Origin: Microbispora sp. NBC_01189 | Lineage (GTDB): Bacteria > Actinomycetota > Actinomycetes > Streptosporangiales > Streptosporangiaceae | Direction: 5' to 3' | Assembly (NCBI RefSeq): GCF_036010665.1 | Contig: NZ_CP108581.1 | Span: 4,693,501 to 4,757,500, forward strand | Length of the DNA: 64,000 bases | Shown here: positions 18,184-26,694 of the stretch, piece by piece | How positions within the stretch are numbered: the first letter of the stretch is position 1 | Layout: each line of letters opens with the position of its first letter | Notes under the pieces: generated by a model | What the model was told of the DNA's origin: nothing | What the model saw: only the letters and a program-made list of their open reading frames with translations | Databases searched by the model: none | Position numbers and translations under genes: made by a program

Positions 18184-18419
18184 TCAGGGCCTGCGGCCGA
18201 CCCCGCACCCGGCGTCGGCCTCGATGGAGTCGGTCACCCCGGGCGGAGAGCTGGTCGGCAGGGCGTGGACGCGCACCAGCACCAGCGGGTCGTTGTCGAC
18301 GTACACGAAGTGGTCCTTGCCCCCGAGGGAGTAGTTCGCGATGCGCGCCGCGTGCGGCACGCTCGTTCGAGCCCGGGACGGCCCTCGTCGCCGGGACCGT
18401 CCACCCAGCCTGCACTCAT
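18184..18419 (-). pseudogene. Remnant of a DUF574-type SAM-dependent methyltransferase
   Basis: ATG 18419, with GGGAGG upstream, opens MSAGWVDGPGDEGRPGLER. After a frame change near 18360 the sequence reads TSVPHAARIANYSLGGKDHF and passes directly into VYVDNDPLVLVRVHALPTSS, ending near 18184. In intact actinobacterial proteins of this class the N-terminal ...VPHSARIYNYLLGGKDN motif and the VVYVDNDPIVLAHA motif are about 100 residues apart, with the GxGxP SAM-binding region between them. Here that whole segment and the C-terminal half are gone. Only a non-functional fragment remains. Confidence 0.7.
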
Positions 18420-18532
18420 CCGACCTCCCGGGCACCACCCTAGTGGCGTCCGGGGGGCACTGGCCGGGACCTGGCCGGGACCTGACCGGTGAGGTGAGCG
18501 CGGACATTTCAGATCATCCGATCACTTGAGCC

Positions 18533-18597
18533 TTGACAGGACATGTTAGCGCAAACACTATTAACGGGCGCGTCATATTTATGACTGGAGACCCCCC
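18533..18597 (+). promoter_or_regulatory. Promoter of the GH43 operon with LacI-type operator in the spacer
   Basis: A consensus -35 TTGACA (18533-18538) and a -10-like CACTAT (18556-18561) are 17 bp apart. Between and overlapping them lies GTTAGCGCAAAC (18545-18556), a 12-bp palindrome with one mismatched pair and a central CG-type step, as typical of LacI-family operators. Bound repressor would block RNA polymerase. The 9-mer AGCGCAAAC recurs in reverse orientation before the second lacI gene (57701-57709). GGAGACC before ATG 18598 is the ribosome-binding site. Confidence 0.6.
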
Positions 18598-21579
18598 ATG
18601 TCCGTAGCCCCCCGATCTTCTGGATCGGTCCCGCGTGACCCGCTCGGGCCGGTCGGCCTGCGCAGAACCGCGATCGCGACGGCCGGCGCGCTTCTCTGCG
18701 CCGGCCTCGTGTCCACAGGCGGCGCGGCCGCGGCCGACTCCGCCCACACCTCCGACGACGCATGGTCGCCCAAGCCGTCGTACACCTCGACCGACAAGGG
18801 GACCGGCGACGGCACCTACACGGTGCCCATCCTCAACTCCGACGTGCCGGACATCAGCGTGGAGCGCGTCCCGGCCGCGGAGAACAAGGAGCACCGGGAC
18901 GTCTACTACATGATCAGCACGACGATGCACCTGAGCCCGGGTGCGCCGATCATGAAGTCGTACGACCTCGTGAACTGGGAGATCGTCAACTACGTGTTCG
19001 ACCGGGCCGACATCGGCGACGCGTTCTCGCTGCGCAACGGGCAGAACTCGTACGGTCAGGGCCAGTGGGCGTCGTCCCTCCGCTACCACGACGGCAGGTT
19101 CTACGCGGTCTTCAACACCAACAACCTCGGCGGCGCGTACCTCTACAGCACCGACGACGTCGAGAACGGCAGGTGGAAGCGCACGCCGCTGGGCCGGGGT
19201 CTGCACGACCCGTCGCTGTTCTTCGACGACGACGGCACGGCGTACATCTTCTACGGCTCGGGCAACACGAGCGCCGTACGCCTCAAGTCCGACATGTCGG
19301 GCATCGACAAGGACTTTCCGAGCATCTTCGCGGCGAGTGACTACGCCGGCAAGCCGTTCATCGGGGGCCTGTTCGAGGGCGCCCAGGTCTTCCACATCAA
19401 CGGCTACTACTACGTGGTCATCATCACCTGGCCGTCCGGCCAGGGGCGCCAGGTCGTCATGTTCCGCTCCAGGGACCTGCTCGGGCGCTACACCTCGGCG
19501 GACGGCACGAACACCTACGAGGCGCGGGGGGTGCTGAACTCCAACGGTTTCGCGCAGGGCAGCCTCGTGCCGATCTCACGTGCGGGCGGCGGCACCGACT
19601 GGTACGGCATGTTCTTCCGCGACAACTTCCCGATCGGCCGCACCCCGGCGCTGATCCCCGCCACCTGGCAGGACGGCTGGCCGGTCTTCGGGAACAACGG
19701 GGTCGTGCCGGTGGGCGGCGCGTTCGCCAAGCCGATCAGGCTCAGCCCGGCGGAGGAGAGGTTCGAGCAGCAGAAGAGCATCGTCGCCTCCGACGACTTC
19801 GCCAACGACGCCCCGCACTGGGCGTACCTGGACGAGGACTGGACGATCCCGCAGCCGCCCGCGTACGACGGCTCGCTCATCGGCGTCGAACTGCTGCAGA
19901 ACCCGGGGTTCGAGTCCGAGACGGTCTCGCCGTGGGGCACGCAGTACGGTGCGACGATCAGCCGGGATGCGACCGGCCCGGCCGCGGGCTCGGCGGCGCT
20001 GAAGGTCGGCGACCGCACGCTCAACGGCTCCGGTCCGAACCAGTACCTGAACGGGAAGGTGCAGCGCGGTGTGACCTACACCGTGTCGGCGAAGATCAAG
20101 TACGCGTCGGGCCCGGCCAGTATCCGGTTCAACCTCGTGGCCGACTGGGGCTCGGGCGTCCAGACGATGGCGTCGGGTAACGTTCCGGCGGGGCAGTGGA
20201 CGACGGTGACGGGCCAGTACACGGTGCCGGCGACGGCGAACGTGGACAACTTCAAGTTCGCGGTGGAGACGCCCTGGGCGAACCCGCAGCCGGCGTCGTC
20301 GAGCGTGGAGTACCTCATCGACGACGTCTCCGTCGTCGGGCAGCCGGTCACGACCGAGCACCCCGCCAAGGAGGAGATCACCCCCAACGGGTCGCGCCTC
20401 GCCCCGGTGTGGGAGTGGAACCACGCTCCCGACAACCGGTACTGGTCGCTGACGGACCGGGACGGATGGCTGCGGCTGACGACCGGCAAGGTGGTCACCG
20501 GCAAATACGTCTACACCAAGCTCTCCAACCGGGACGAGCTGACCTGGTTCGAGGAGGCGCGCAACACGCTGTCGCAGCGGACGTTCGGGCCCCGGCAGTC
20601 GGCCGAGACCAGGATGGACGTCTCCGGCATGAGGGACGGCGACGTCGCGGGACTGGCCGCCTACAACCGCGGGTTCTCCTACGTCGCGGTCAGGCGCGCC
20701 GACGGCCGGAACACGCTGGGCGTCGTCAACCGGGGGCAGCCGTTCGCCGTCGACATCGACCAGGCGGCGGCCGAGAGCTTCGTGCCGGGCACGACGGTGC
20801 CGCTGGGGGACGCGACCCAGGTGTACGTGAAAGCGGACCTCGACTTCGCCTCGCCGGCCGGACAGTTGTGGACGACGTTCTACTACAGCCTGGACGGGCT
20901 GCAGTGGACCCAGCTCGGCGGCCGCGTCGGCCCGCAGACGCTGGACGGCAGCCTCTCGCACTTCATGGGGCACCGGGTCGGCCTGTTCGACTACGCGACC
21001 AGGGAGACCGGCGGGCGCGTCGACTTCGACTACTACAAGCTCAGCGACACGCTGACCGCGCAGAACAGGCCGCTCGACACGAGCGCCCTCGACGCCGCCA
21101 TCGCCCACGCGGGGACGCTCGACAGGCGCGACTATCCGGCGGACGCGTGGGCGGCGACGCAGGCCGCGCTCGCCGACGCCACCGCGGCGCGGGCCGGGCG
21201 GTTCGGCACCCAGAACCAGATCGACGCGCCCGAGCGGGCGCTCAGCTACCAGCTCGCCCGGCTCGGCACGCTCAGGACCGCCACGCCGGAGGTCAAGCTG
21301 ACCGTCACCGCCTCCGCCCGCTGCGTCGGCGCCTCGGCCTACCTGGCGGTCACGGCCGTCAACGCCGGCGACGTGCCGGCCACGATCACGCTGACCACCC
21401 CGTACGGCACCAGGACCGTGGCCGACGTGGCCCCGGGCAAGCTGGCCTACCAGTCCTTCAGCACCCGGGCCGCCCAGGTCGGCGCGGGCACGGTCACCGT
21501 GACCGGCACCGCGACGATCGGCGGCAGGCAGGTCACCACGTCCTACGACGCCCCCCACCCCGCGGCCGCCTGCCGCTGA
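18598..21579 (+). CDS. Secreted GH43 arabinofuranosidase/xylosidase-like enzyme, multidomain
   Basis: A 993-residue exported glycosidase. After a Sec signal peptide (cleavage near residue 46) a GH43 five-blade propeller spans ~residues 70-400. The likely base is Asp85 (DVPDISVER), the modulator Asp204 (LHDPSLFFDDDG) and the acid Glu260 (GLFEGAQVFHING). A CBM4/9-like domain is inserted (~425-585, from LLQNPGFESETVSPWG), followed by the beta-xylosidase C-terminal concanavalin-like sheet (~600-825). A short FIVAR-like helical segment (~830-890) comes next, then a ~100-residue C-terminal module shared almost identically with the next gene. The closest predicted activity is on arabinoxylan side chains or xylo-oligosaccharides; exact specificity cannot be read from sequence. 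It is first in the operon, behind the LacI-operator promoter. Confidence 0.88.
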   Translation: MSVAPRSSGSVPRDPLGPVGLRRTAIATAGALLCAGLVSTGGAAAADSAHTSDDAWSPKPSYTSTDKGTGDGTYTVPILNSDVPDISVERVPAAENKEHRDVYYMISTTMHLSPGAPIMKSYDLVNWEIVNYVFDRADIGDAFSLRNGQNSYGQGQWASSLRYHDGRFYAVFNTNNLGGAYLYSTDDVENGRWKRTPLGRGLHDPSLFFDDDGTAYIFYGSGNTSAVRLKSDMSGIDKDFPSIFAASDYAGKPFIGGLFEGAQVFHINGYYYVVIITWPSGQGRQVVMFRSRDLLGRYTSADGTNTYEARGVLNSNGFAQGSLVPISRAGGGTDWYGMFFRDNFPIGRTPALIPATWQDGWPVFGNNGVVPVGGAFAKPIRLSPAEERFEQQKSIVASDDFANDAPHWAYLDEDWTIPQPPAYDGSLIGVELLQNPGFESETVSPWGTQYGATISRDATGPAAGSAALKVGDRTLNGSGPNQYLNGKVQRGVTYTVSAKIKYASGPASIRFNLVADWGSGVQTMASGNVPAGQWTTVTGQYTVPATANVDNFKFAVETPWANPQPASSSVEYLIDDVSVVGQPVTTEHPAKEEITPNGSRLAPVWEWNHAPDNRYWSLTDRDGWLRLTTGKVVTGKYVYTKLSNRDELTWFEEARNTLSQRTFGPRQSAETRMDVSGMRDGDVAGLAAYNRGFSYVAVRRADGRNTLGVVNRGQPFAVDIDQAAAESFVPGTTVPLGDATQVYVKADLDFASPAGQLWTTFYYSLDGLQWTQLGGRVGPQTLDGSLSHFMGHRVGLFDYATRETGGRVDFDYYKLSDTLTAQNRPLDTSALDAAIAHAGTLDRRDYPADAWAATQAALADATAARAGRFGTQNQIDAPERALSYQLARLGTLRTATPEVKLTVTASARCVGASAYLAVTAVNAGDVPATITLTTPYGTRTVADVAPGKLAYQSFSTRAAQVGAGTVTVTGTATIGGRQVTTSYDAPHPAAACR
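21285..21579 (+). repeat. Copy 1 of the C-terminal module shared by both GH43 genes
   Basis: This segment encodes PEVKLTVTASARCVGASAYL through PHPAAACR. It is nearly identical at DNA level to 23718-24012 at the end of the second GH43 gene, with long runs of identical third positions. It contains two Cys (near its start and end) that could form a disulfide. It is likely a substrate- or envelope-binding accessory module of unknown function. Confidence 0.85.
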
Positions 21580-21621
21580 CCCCACACGTCCCCGCAAAGC
21601 CTGAGCTCAAGGAGAACATTC

Positions 21622-24012
21622 GTGTTGAAGCGCGTCAGAAAGTCGGCCCTGCGACGGGTCGCCGCCGCGGCGATGACCGGCGCCCTGCTGGCCACGGCGG
21701 TCGCCGCGACGTCGGGGCCGGTCCAGGCCGCCGGCCCGAACATCATCGTGAACGGCGGGTTCGAGGACGGTCTCAGCGGCTGGTTCGTCAACAACGGGAA
21801 CTCGACGGACGGCGCCACGCTGTCGCCCACGACGGACGCCTTCGCCGGTTCGGGCGCCGTGCTCGTCACGAACCGGAAGACCACCGGATCCGGCCCGATG
21901 CAGGACCTGTCCGGCAAGGTGCAGGCCGGCAAGACGTACGCGATCACGGCCCGGGTGAAGTACGAGAACCCCAGCAGCCCGGCGACCAAGCAGTTCTTCG
22001 CCACCATGCACTACGGCGGCTCGACGTACACGAACGTCGGCACGGTGACGGTGGCCCGCGGGCAGTGGGGGCTCATCCAGGGCACGTTCACGATCCCGGC
22101 GGGGCAGAGCGTCACGACCGCGCGGCTCTTCATCGAGACGCCCTGGACGTCGGACCCCGCGTCCGCTCCGAACACGCACCTCATGGACTTCAAGGTCGAC
22201 GACGTGTCGGTCTCGGAGTACACCGCCTCCACGACGATCGAGGCGCTCGGCAAGAACCCCGGCGAGGGCAACCCGCTCATCTCCCACAAGTTCGGAGCGG
22301 ACGGCAACGCCTTCGTCCACGACGGCCGCGTGTACATCTACATGACCAACGACACGCAGGAGTACAAGCCCGGCCCCAACGGGGTCTCCACGACGAACAC
22401 CTACGCCAGTATCAACACGATCACCGTCATCTCGTCGGACGACCTGATGAACTGGGTCGACCACGGTGAGATCCCCGTCGCGGGCCCGAGCGGCGTCGCC
22501 CGCTACGCCGGCAACTCGTGGGCCCCCGCCATGGAGAGCAAGGTCGTCGGCGGCAAGGAGAAGTTCTTCCTCTACTTCGCCAACAGCGGCGGCGCCTCGG
22601 GCGTGATCGTCGGCGACTCGCCGGTCGGCCCGTGGCGCGACGAGCGGGGCAGCCTGCTCGTCACCAGCGCCACTCCGGGCGCGTCGAACGGCAAGAACTG
22701 GCTCTTCGACCCCGGCGTGTTCATCGACGACGACGGCCAGGGCTACCTCGTCTTCGGCGGTGGTGGCGACGACGGGACGCGCAGCGCCGAGAACACCAAC
22801 CACCCGAAGTCCACGCGGGTGATCAGGCTCGGCGACGACATGATCAGCACGAAGGGCTCGGCGGAGGTCATCGACGCGCCGCTCGTGTTCGAAGCCGGTC
22901 ACCTGTTCAAGCGCGACGGCAAGTACTACTACTCGTACTCGTCGAACTTCGGGTTCGGCGGCGCGATCGACCCGAACGGCCCGCCAACCGGGGCGATCGC
23001 CTACCTCATGGCCGACAGCCCGATGGGCCCGTGGACCCCCGAGACGTACAAGGGGATCATCTTCAAGAACCCCGGCACCTACTTCGGCGCCGGCGGCAAC
23101 AACCACCAGTCGGTGTTCCAGCTCGACGGCCAGTACTACTTCACGTACCACGCCCAGACGCTCAACAGCCGCATCACGGGCGGCGCCACCCAGGGCTTCC
23201 GCAGCCCGCACCTCGCCAAGCTCGACTTCAACGCCGACGGCACGATCAAGGAGGTGAGGGGCGACTACAAAGGTGTCGAGCAGATCCGCGCCCTCGACCC
23301 GTACCGGGTGATCGAGGCCGAGACGATCGCGTGGCAGCAGGGCATCGCGACGAAGAAGGTCGACGGCGGATCTGAGGAGTTCGGCACGCAGGCGCCGAAC
23401 CTCGTGGTGTACGACATCGACAACGGCGACTGGACGTCGCTCGCCAAGGTCGACTTCGGCACGGCCGGCGCCACCGGCGTCACCGCGAAGGTGCGCCCGC
23501 TCGCGGCCGGAGGGAAGATCGACGTCCGTCTCGACGGCCGCACCTCGCCCGTGGTGGCGACCATCCCCGTCGACGCCCCGCTCGGCGAGTGGACGAGACT
23601 GAGCGCCAGGCTCGACGGTGTCAAGGGCGTCCACAACGTGTACTTCACCTACGCCGGGCCCGAGGGCGCGGACCTCTTCGAGATCGACTCCTGGGCCTTC
23701 GCCGCGGAGCAGTCCTCGCCGGAGGTCAAGCTGACCGTCACCGCCTCGGCCCGCTGCATCGGCGCTTCGGCGTACCTGGCGGTCACGGCCGTCAACGACG
23801 GTGACGCGCCGGCCACGATCACGCTGACCACCCCGTTCGGCACCAGGACAGTGGCCGACGTGGCTCCGGGCAAGCAGGCCTACCAGTCCTTCAACACCCG
23901 GGCCGGCCAGATCGACGCGGGCAAGGTGACCGTGGCCGGGACCGCGACGATCGCCGGCAAGCAGGTCACCACGTCCTACGACGCGGCCTACAACGCGGCC
24001 GCCTGCCGCTGA
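21622..24012 (+). CDS. Secreted CBM4/9-GH43-CBM6 arabinoxylan hydrolase-like enzyme
   Basis: A 796-residue exported enzyme. Signal peptide to ~residue 36; CBM4/9 at ~38-200 (NIIVNGGFEDGLSGWFVNNG); GH43 at ~215-545 with probable base Asp227 (GADGNAFVHDGRVYIY), modulator Asp363 (WLFDPGVFIDDDG) and acid Glu424 (LVFEAGHLFKRDGKYYYSYS). A CBM6 lies at ~565-695 (RVIEAETIAWQQG ... GVHNVYFTYAG), then the same ~100-residue C-terminal module as the upstream gene. GH43 plus CBM6 resembles arabinoxylan arabinofuranohydrolases; this is the probable activity but unproven. GTG 21622 has AAGGAG at good spacing, 42 bp after the first GH43 gene, so one operon is likely. Confidence 0.88.
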   Translation: MLKRVRKSALRRVAAAAMTGALLATAVAATSGPVQAAGPNIIVNGGFEDGLSGWFVNNGNSTDGATLSPTTDAFAGSGAVLVTNRKTTGSGPMQDLSGKVQAGKTYAITARVKYENPSSPATKQFFATMHYGGSTYTNVGTVTVARGQWGLIQGTFTIPAGQSVTTARLFIETPWTSDPASAPNTHLMDFKVDDVSVSEYTASTTIEALGKNPGEGNPLISHKFGADGNAFVHDGRVYIYMTNDTQEYKPGPNGVSTTNTYASINTITVISSDDLMNWVDHGEIPVAGPSGVARYAGNSWAPAMESKVVGGKEKFFLYFANSGGASGVIVGDSPVGPWRDERGSLLVTSATPGASNGKNWLFDPGVFIDDDGQGYLVFGGGGDDGTRSAENTNHPKSTRVIRLGDDMISTKGSAEVIDAPLVFEAGHLFKRDGKYYYSYSSNFGFGGAIDPNGPPTGAIAYLMADSPMGPWTPETYKGIIFKNPGTYFGAGGNNHQSVFQLDGQYYFTYHAQTLNSRITGGATQGFRSPHLAKLDFNADGTIKEVRGDYKGVEQIRALDPYRVIEAETIAWQQGIATKKVDGGSEEFGTQAPNLVVYDIDNGDWTSLAKVDFGTAGATGVTAKVRPLAAGGKIDVRLDGRTSPVVATIPVDAPLGEWTRLSARLDGVKGVHNVYFTYAGPEGADLFEIDSWAFAAEQSSPEVKLTVTASARCIGASAYLAVTAVNDGDAPATITLTTPFGTRTVADVAPGKQAYQSFNTRAGQIDAGKVTVAGTATIAGKQVTTSYDAAYNAAACR

Positions 24013-24053
24013 CCGCACCGGCCCCACCCCCCGCACATCGGAGTGATCACCCC

Positions 24054-24683
24054 ATGCGAATGACCCGCACCACCCAGATACTGGCCGCCTCCGTGCTCGG
24101 CCTGACCCTCACCGGTCTCGGCGTCTCCCCCGCCCTGGCCGACGACCCCGGCGCCGGCATCGACGTCTCGGTCACCATCACCCCCACCACCACCCCCGGC
24201 CAGGTCTCCATGACCGTCGCCGACAACAACGGCGTCTCCCTCCAGGAGAACGGCTCCGACGCCGCCGCCCGCCAGTTCGTCGGCACCCTGCCCACCGTCA
24301 CCGTCACCGACACCCGCAAGCCCGCCGAGATCCCCGCCGGTGACTTCTGGGCCGTCGTCGGCCAGGCCAGCGCGTTCACCGCCACCGGCAGCTCCGCACC
24401 CCCCATCGGCCCCGAATACCTCGGCTGGAAGCCCCGCCTGCTGTCCGACACCACCACCGGCGCCGTCGCCGCCGGCGAACCCATCTCCTCTGTCATCTCC
24501 GACGGCTCCGGAGCCCCCACCGTCGGCCTCAAAGGCCAGGAACTCCTCGTCTCCACCGCCGACTCCGCCACCGAGATCGGCACCTCCAAGGTCAACGCCG
24601 ACCTCGCCCTGCGCACCCCCGTCGACGTCGCCGCCGGCGAGTACCACTCGACCCTGACGCTTTCGCTGTTCAACCAGTCCTGA
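24054..24683 (+). CDS. Secreted protein, WxL-like, of unknown function
   Basis: A 209-residue exported protein with a clear signal peptide (MRMTRTTQILAASVLGLTLTG...ALA-DDP). The mature part is Thr/Ser/Val-rich and predicted all-beta (VSVTITPTTTPGQVSMTVAD, LPTVTVTDTRKPAEIPAGDF). It has an EYLGWKPRLLS segment and a C-terminal repeat-like strand pattern ending TLTLSLFNQS, reminiscent of WxL surface proteins, although the double WxL signature is not complete. There is no sortase motif or transmembrane tail. It follows the second GH43 gene by 41 bp on the same strand and may ride on that transcript. Its codons are unusually biased to CCC/ACC/GCC/GTC compared with neighbours. Confidence 0.6.
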   Translation: MRMTRTTQILAASVLGLTLTGLGVSPALADDPGAGIDVSVTITPTTTPGQVSMTVADNNGVSLQENGSDAAARQFVGTLPTVTVTDTRKPAEIPAGDFWAVVGQASAFTATGSSAPPIGPEYLGWKPRLLSDTTTGAVAAGEPISSVISDGSGAPTVGLKGQELLVSTADSATEIGTSKVNADLALRTPVDVAAGEYHSTLTLSLFNQS

Positions 24684-24743
24684 GCCGAAGGCGGGACGCC
24701 GTCCGGCTCACGCCCTGCTTGGAAGGGCTGCTGAGGGAACCTG

Positions 24744-24775
24744 ACGTGCCCCGCGACACGCGTCGCGGGGCACGT
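24744..24775. terminator. Strong bidirectional hairpin between convergent genes
   Basis: A 14-bp perfect stem (ACGTGCCCCGCGAC at 24744-24757 with its complement at 24762-24775) and a four-base loop lie between the secreted-protein gene and the convergent mycothiol-dependent enzyme gene. There is no U tract, as is common for actinobacterial terminators. Confidence 0.75.
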
Positions 24776-24808
24776 GCGCGACAAGGCGCCGGTGGCCGTG
24801 CGGGCCGT

Positions 24809-25561
24809 TCACTGTGTGGCAGCGGTGCGCAAGGCGTGAAACTGGTCGAGCAGCGCCTGGTCACCGGACAGGTGCACGTCCCCGTCGCCGCCGCGGTTCC
24901 ACAACCACAGCAGCAGCGGCTCGGCCTCGCCGCTGACCAGAGCCTCGCCGTCGAGGCCGGTCGCGGCCTCCCGGACCTCCACCCCGGCCGGAGTGGCCCG
25001 CACCGTCCAGGCGTGGTGGCCGGTGGAGACCGAGAGCGTACGCGGATCGGGTGCCTCCAGCAGCGAGCCGAAGTCGTCGTCCCACCTGATGCTGCCATAG
25101 CCGAGGAAGAGGGTCAGCACCTCGTCCACGCCGTCGAGAGCCAGGTCGCTCGCGACAGGTGAGACCGGCCCGCCCGCGGCGAGCTCGGCGTCGACGCGGT
25201 GGGTGACGGTCTCCAGGGCCATGCGGCGGATCCAGAAGCCGACCGTCTGGTCGGGCTCGTGCCAGGTCGCCGCGGGATCGGTGGGGGAGTGCTCGGCGAA
25301 GGCCGAGGTCAGCCGCTCGTAGTACCTGTCCAGTGCGGTCAGCGGGTCGGACGGGATGTCCTCCGGCCATGCCTCGGGAAAGGCGTTCAGCCGGATGCAC
25401 TCGGTCTTGTGCAGGTAGACCTGGGCGACGTGCCGAGTCAGGTCGGCGACCGACCACTTCGGACAGGTCGGCACGGGCGCCGTGGGCTCGGCGGCCACCA
25501 CGGCCGCGCGCAGGAGGGAGAAGTCCCTGGTGAGATGCTCAAGAAGTCGAGGGTGTTCCAT
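24809..25561 (-). CDS. Maleylpyruvate isomerase family mycothiol-dependent enzyme
   Basis: A 250-residue protein of the DinB-fold mycothiol-dependent family. The N-terminal four-helix bundle contains LLEHLTRDFSLLRAAV, CPKWSVADLTRHVAQVYLHK (first metal-type His) and RRMALETVTHRVDAEL (the His-x3-Asp pattern). The C-terminal half (WTVRATPAGVEVREAATG, EPLLLWLWNRGGDGDVHLSG) is the usual MDMPI C-terminal domain. Length is typical. These enzymes use mycothiol for isomerisation or S-transfer and act in the cytosol, but the individual substrate is unknown. It is monocistronic and divergent from the MmcQ gene. Confidence 0.85.
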   Translation of the reverse strand: MEHPRLLEHLTRDFSLLRAAVVAAEPTAPVPTCPKWSVADLTRHVAQVYLHKTECIRLNAFPEAWPEDIPSDPLTALDRYYERLTSAFAEHSPTDPAATWHEPDQTVGFWIRRMALETVTHRVDAELAAGGPVSPVASDLALDGVDEVLTLFLGYGSIRWDDDFGSLLEAPDPRTLSVSTGHHAWTVRATPAGVEVREAATGLDGEALVSGEAEPLLLWLWNRGGDGDVHLSGDQALLDQFHALRTAATQ

Positions 25562-25669
25562 GCCCTAATCAGATCAGCCCCCGCCGGCGTCCTCGAACGA
25601 TTTCCACAGGCCTGCCGGAATGTCGGTGGCCGCCGCTACTGTTCGTCGGCAACGGGAGGAGAGCGTCCG

Positions 25670-26011
25670 ATGGTCACGGTCGACGACGTACGGCGGGTCG
25701 CGCGGGCACTGCCGCGCACCGAGGAGGCACTGGTCCGCGATCACGTGAAGTTCCGGGTCAGGGGCATCGTGTACGCCTCCGTGTCTCCGGACGAGACCCT
25801 GATGGGCTTCGGGTTCCCCAAGGAGGAGCGGGCGGCCCTCGTGGCCGCCGAGCCGGAGAAGTTCCTCATGCCCCTGCCCTCGGACGAGCGTTACCAGTGG
25901 GTCAGGGTCCGGCTGGCGGCCATCGACGTGGCCGAGATGCGGGAGCTCGTCACCGACGCGTGGCGGATGGTCGTCCCGAAGAAGGTGGCCACCGCGTACG
26001 ACGCGCTCTGA
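25670..26011 (+). CDS. MmcQ/YjbR family protein
   Basis: A 113-residue protein of the MmcQ/YjbR family (CyaY-like fold, often called DNA-binding without firm proof). Features are VDDVRRVARALPRTEEALV, HVKFRVRGIVYASVSPDETL, and a C-terminal WVRVRLAAIDVAEMRELVTDAWRMVVPKK with the conserved basic WR..APKK-like end. ATG 25670 is preceded by GGGAGGA at good spacing. It converges with the truncated SDR gene, eight bases apart. Confidence 0.88.
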   Translation: MVTVDDVRRVARALPRTEEALVRDHVKFRVRGIVYASVSPDETLMGFGFPKEERAALVAAEPEKFLMPLPSDERYQWVRVRLAAIDVAEMRELVTDAWRMVVPKKVATAYDAL

Positions 26012-26018
26012 CCCCCGC

Positions 26019-26609
26019 TCAGACACGGGCGCCGCCGTCGACCCGCAGGACGGCGCCGGTCACGAAGGAGGAGCGGTCGCTCAGCAGCCAGGCGGCGGCC
26101 TCGGCGATCTCGGCCGGGTCGGCCCCGCGGCGCAGCGGCGTCATCGCCGTGAGCCGCTCCTGGAGTCCGGGCGATCTGGCCTCCCATTCGCGGATCATCT
26201 CGGTGAGCGTGTTGCCGGGAGCGATCGCGTTGACCCGGATGCCCTCGGGGCCGTAGGTGACGGCGGCCGACTCGGTGAGGCTGTTGACCGCCCGCTTCAT
26301 CGCGGCGTAGGCCGGCAGCTCGGGGTTGCGGCCGTACAGGTCCACGGCGCGGCTCACGGCGGCGCGCACACTGGCCGCGTCGGCCAGGTCGCACACCACG
26401 TGGTCCGCGGTGCCGCCCGCCGCCCGGATCTCCTCGGTCACCGTCTTGAGCTGGTCCTCCGTCCGGGCCGCGAGCAGCACGCGGGCGCCCTCCCGGGCGA
26501 ACAGCCGCGCCGCCGCGGCCCCGATGCCGCGTCCGCCGCCGCTGACGAAGGCGACCTTGCCGGCCAGCAGGCCCGCACCAGGCGTGGCGTTCATCAATGC
26601 TTTGTCCAT
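26019..26609 (-). pseudogene. Short-chain dehydrogenase/reductase with an in-frame internal deletion
   Basis: The frame is open for 196 residues but the family needs ~250. The Rossmann start is normal (KVAFVSGGGRGIGAAAARLF, Gly-rich motif) and the C-terminal half is normal (YAAMKRAVNSLTESAAV, RVNAIAPGNTLTEMI, SFVTGAVLRVDGG). However, DLYGR is joined directly to NPELPAYAAMK. The missing 50-60 residues would carry the NNAG motif, the strand after it and the catalytic Ser; only the YxxxK pair remains. The product, if made, should lack dehydrogenase activity. The start is ATG 26609. It is divergent from an XRE regulator that is itself broken, which suggests the pair decayed together. Confidence 0.72.
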
Positions 26610-26694
26610 GGCGACGAGCCTGCTCCGGTGGGCGCGGCCCATCCAGGCACCGGCGATACCTGGATAGTCCGTACGTCCCGGGCAGACTGGGGGT

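Noticed and set aside
21607..24036. 809-residue minus-strand open frame opposite the second GH43 gene
   Set aside because: It is the antisense shadow of a clear secreted enzyme; high GC content leaves such frames open.
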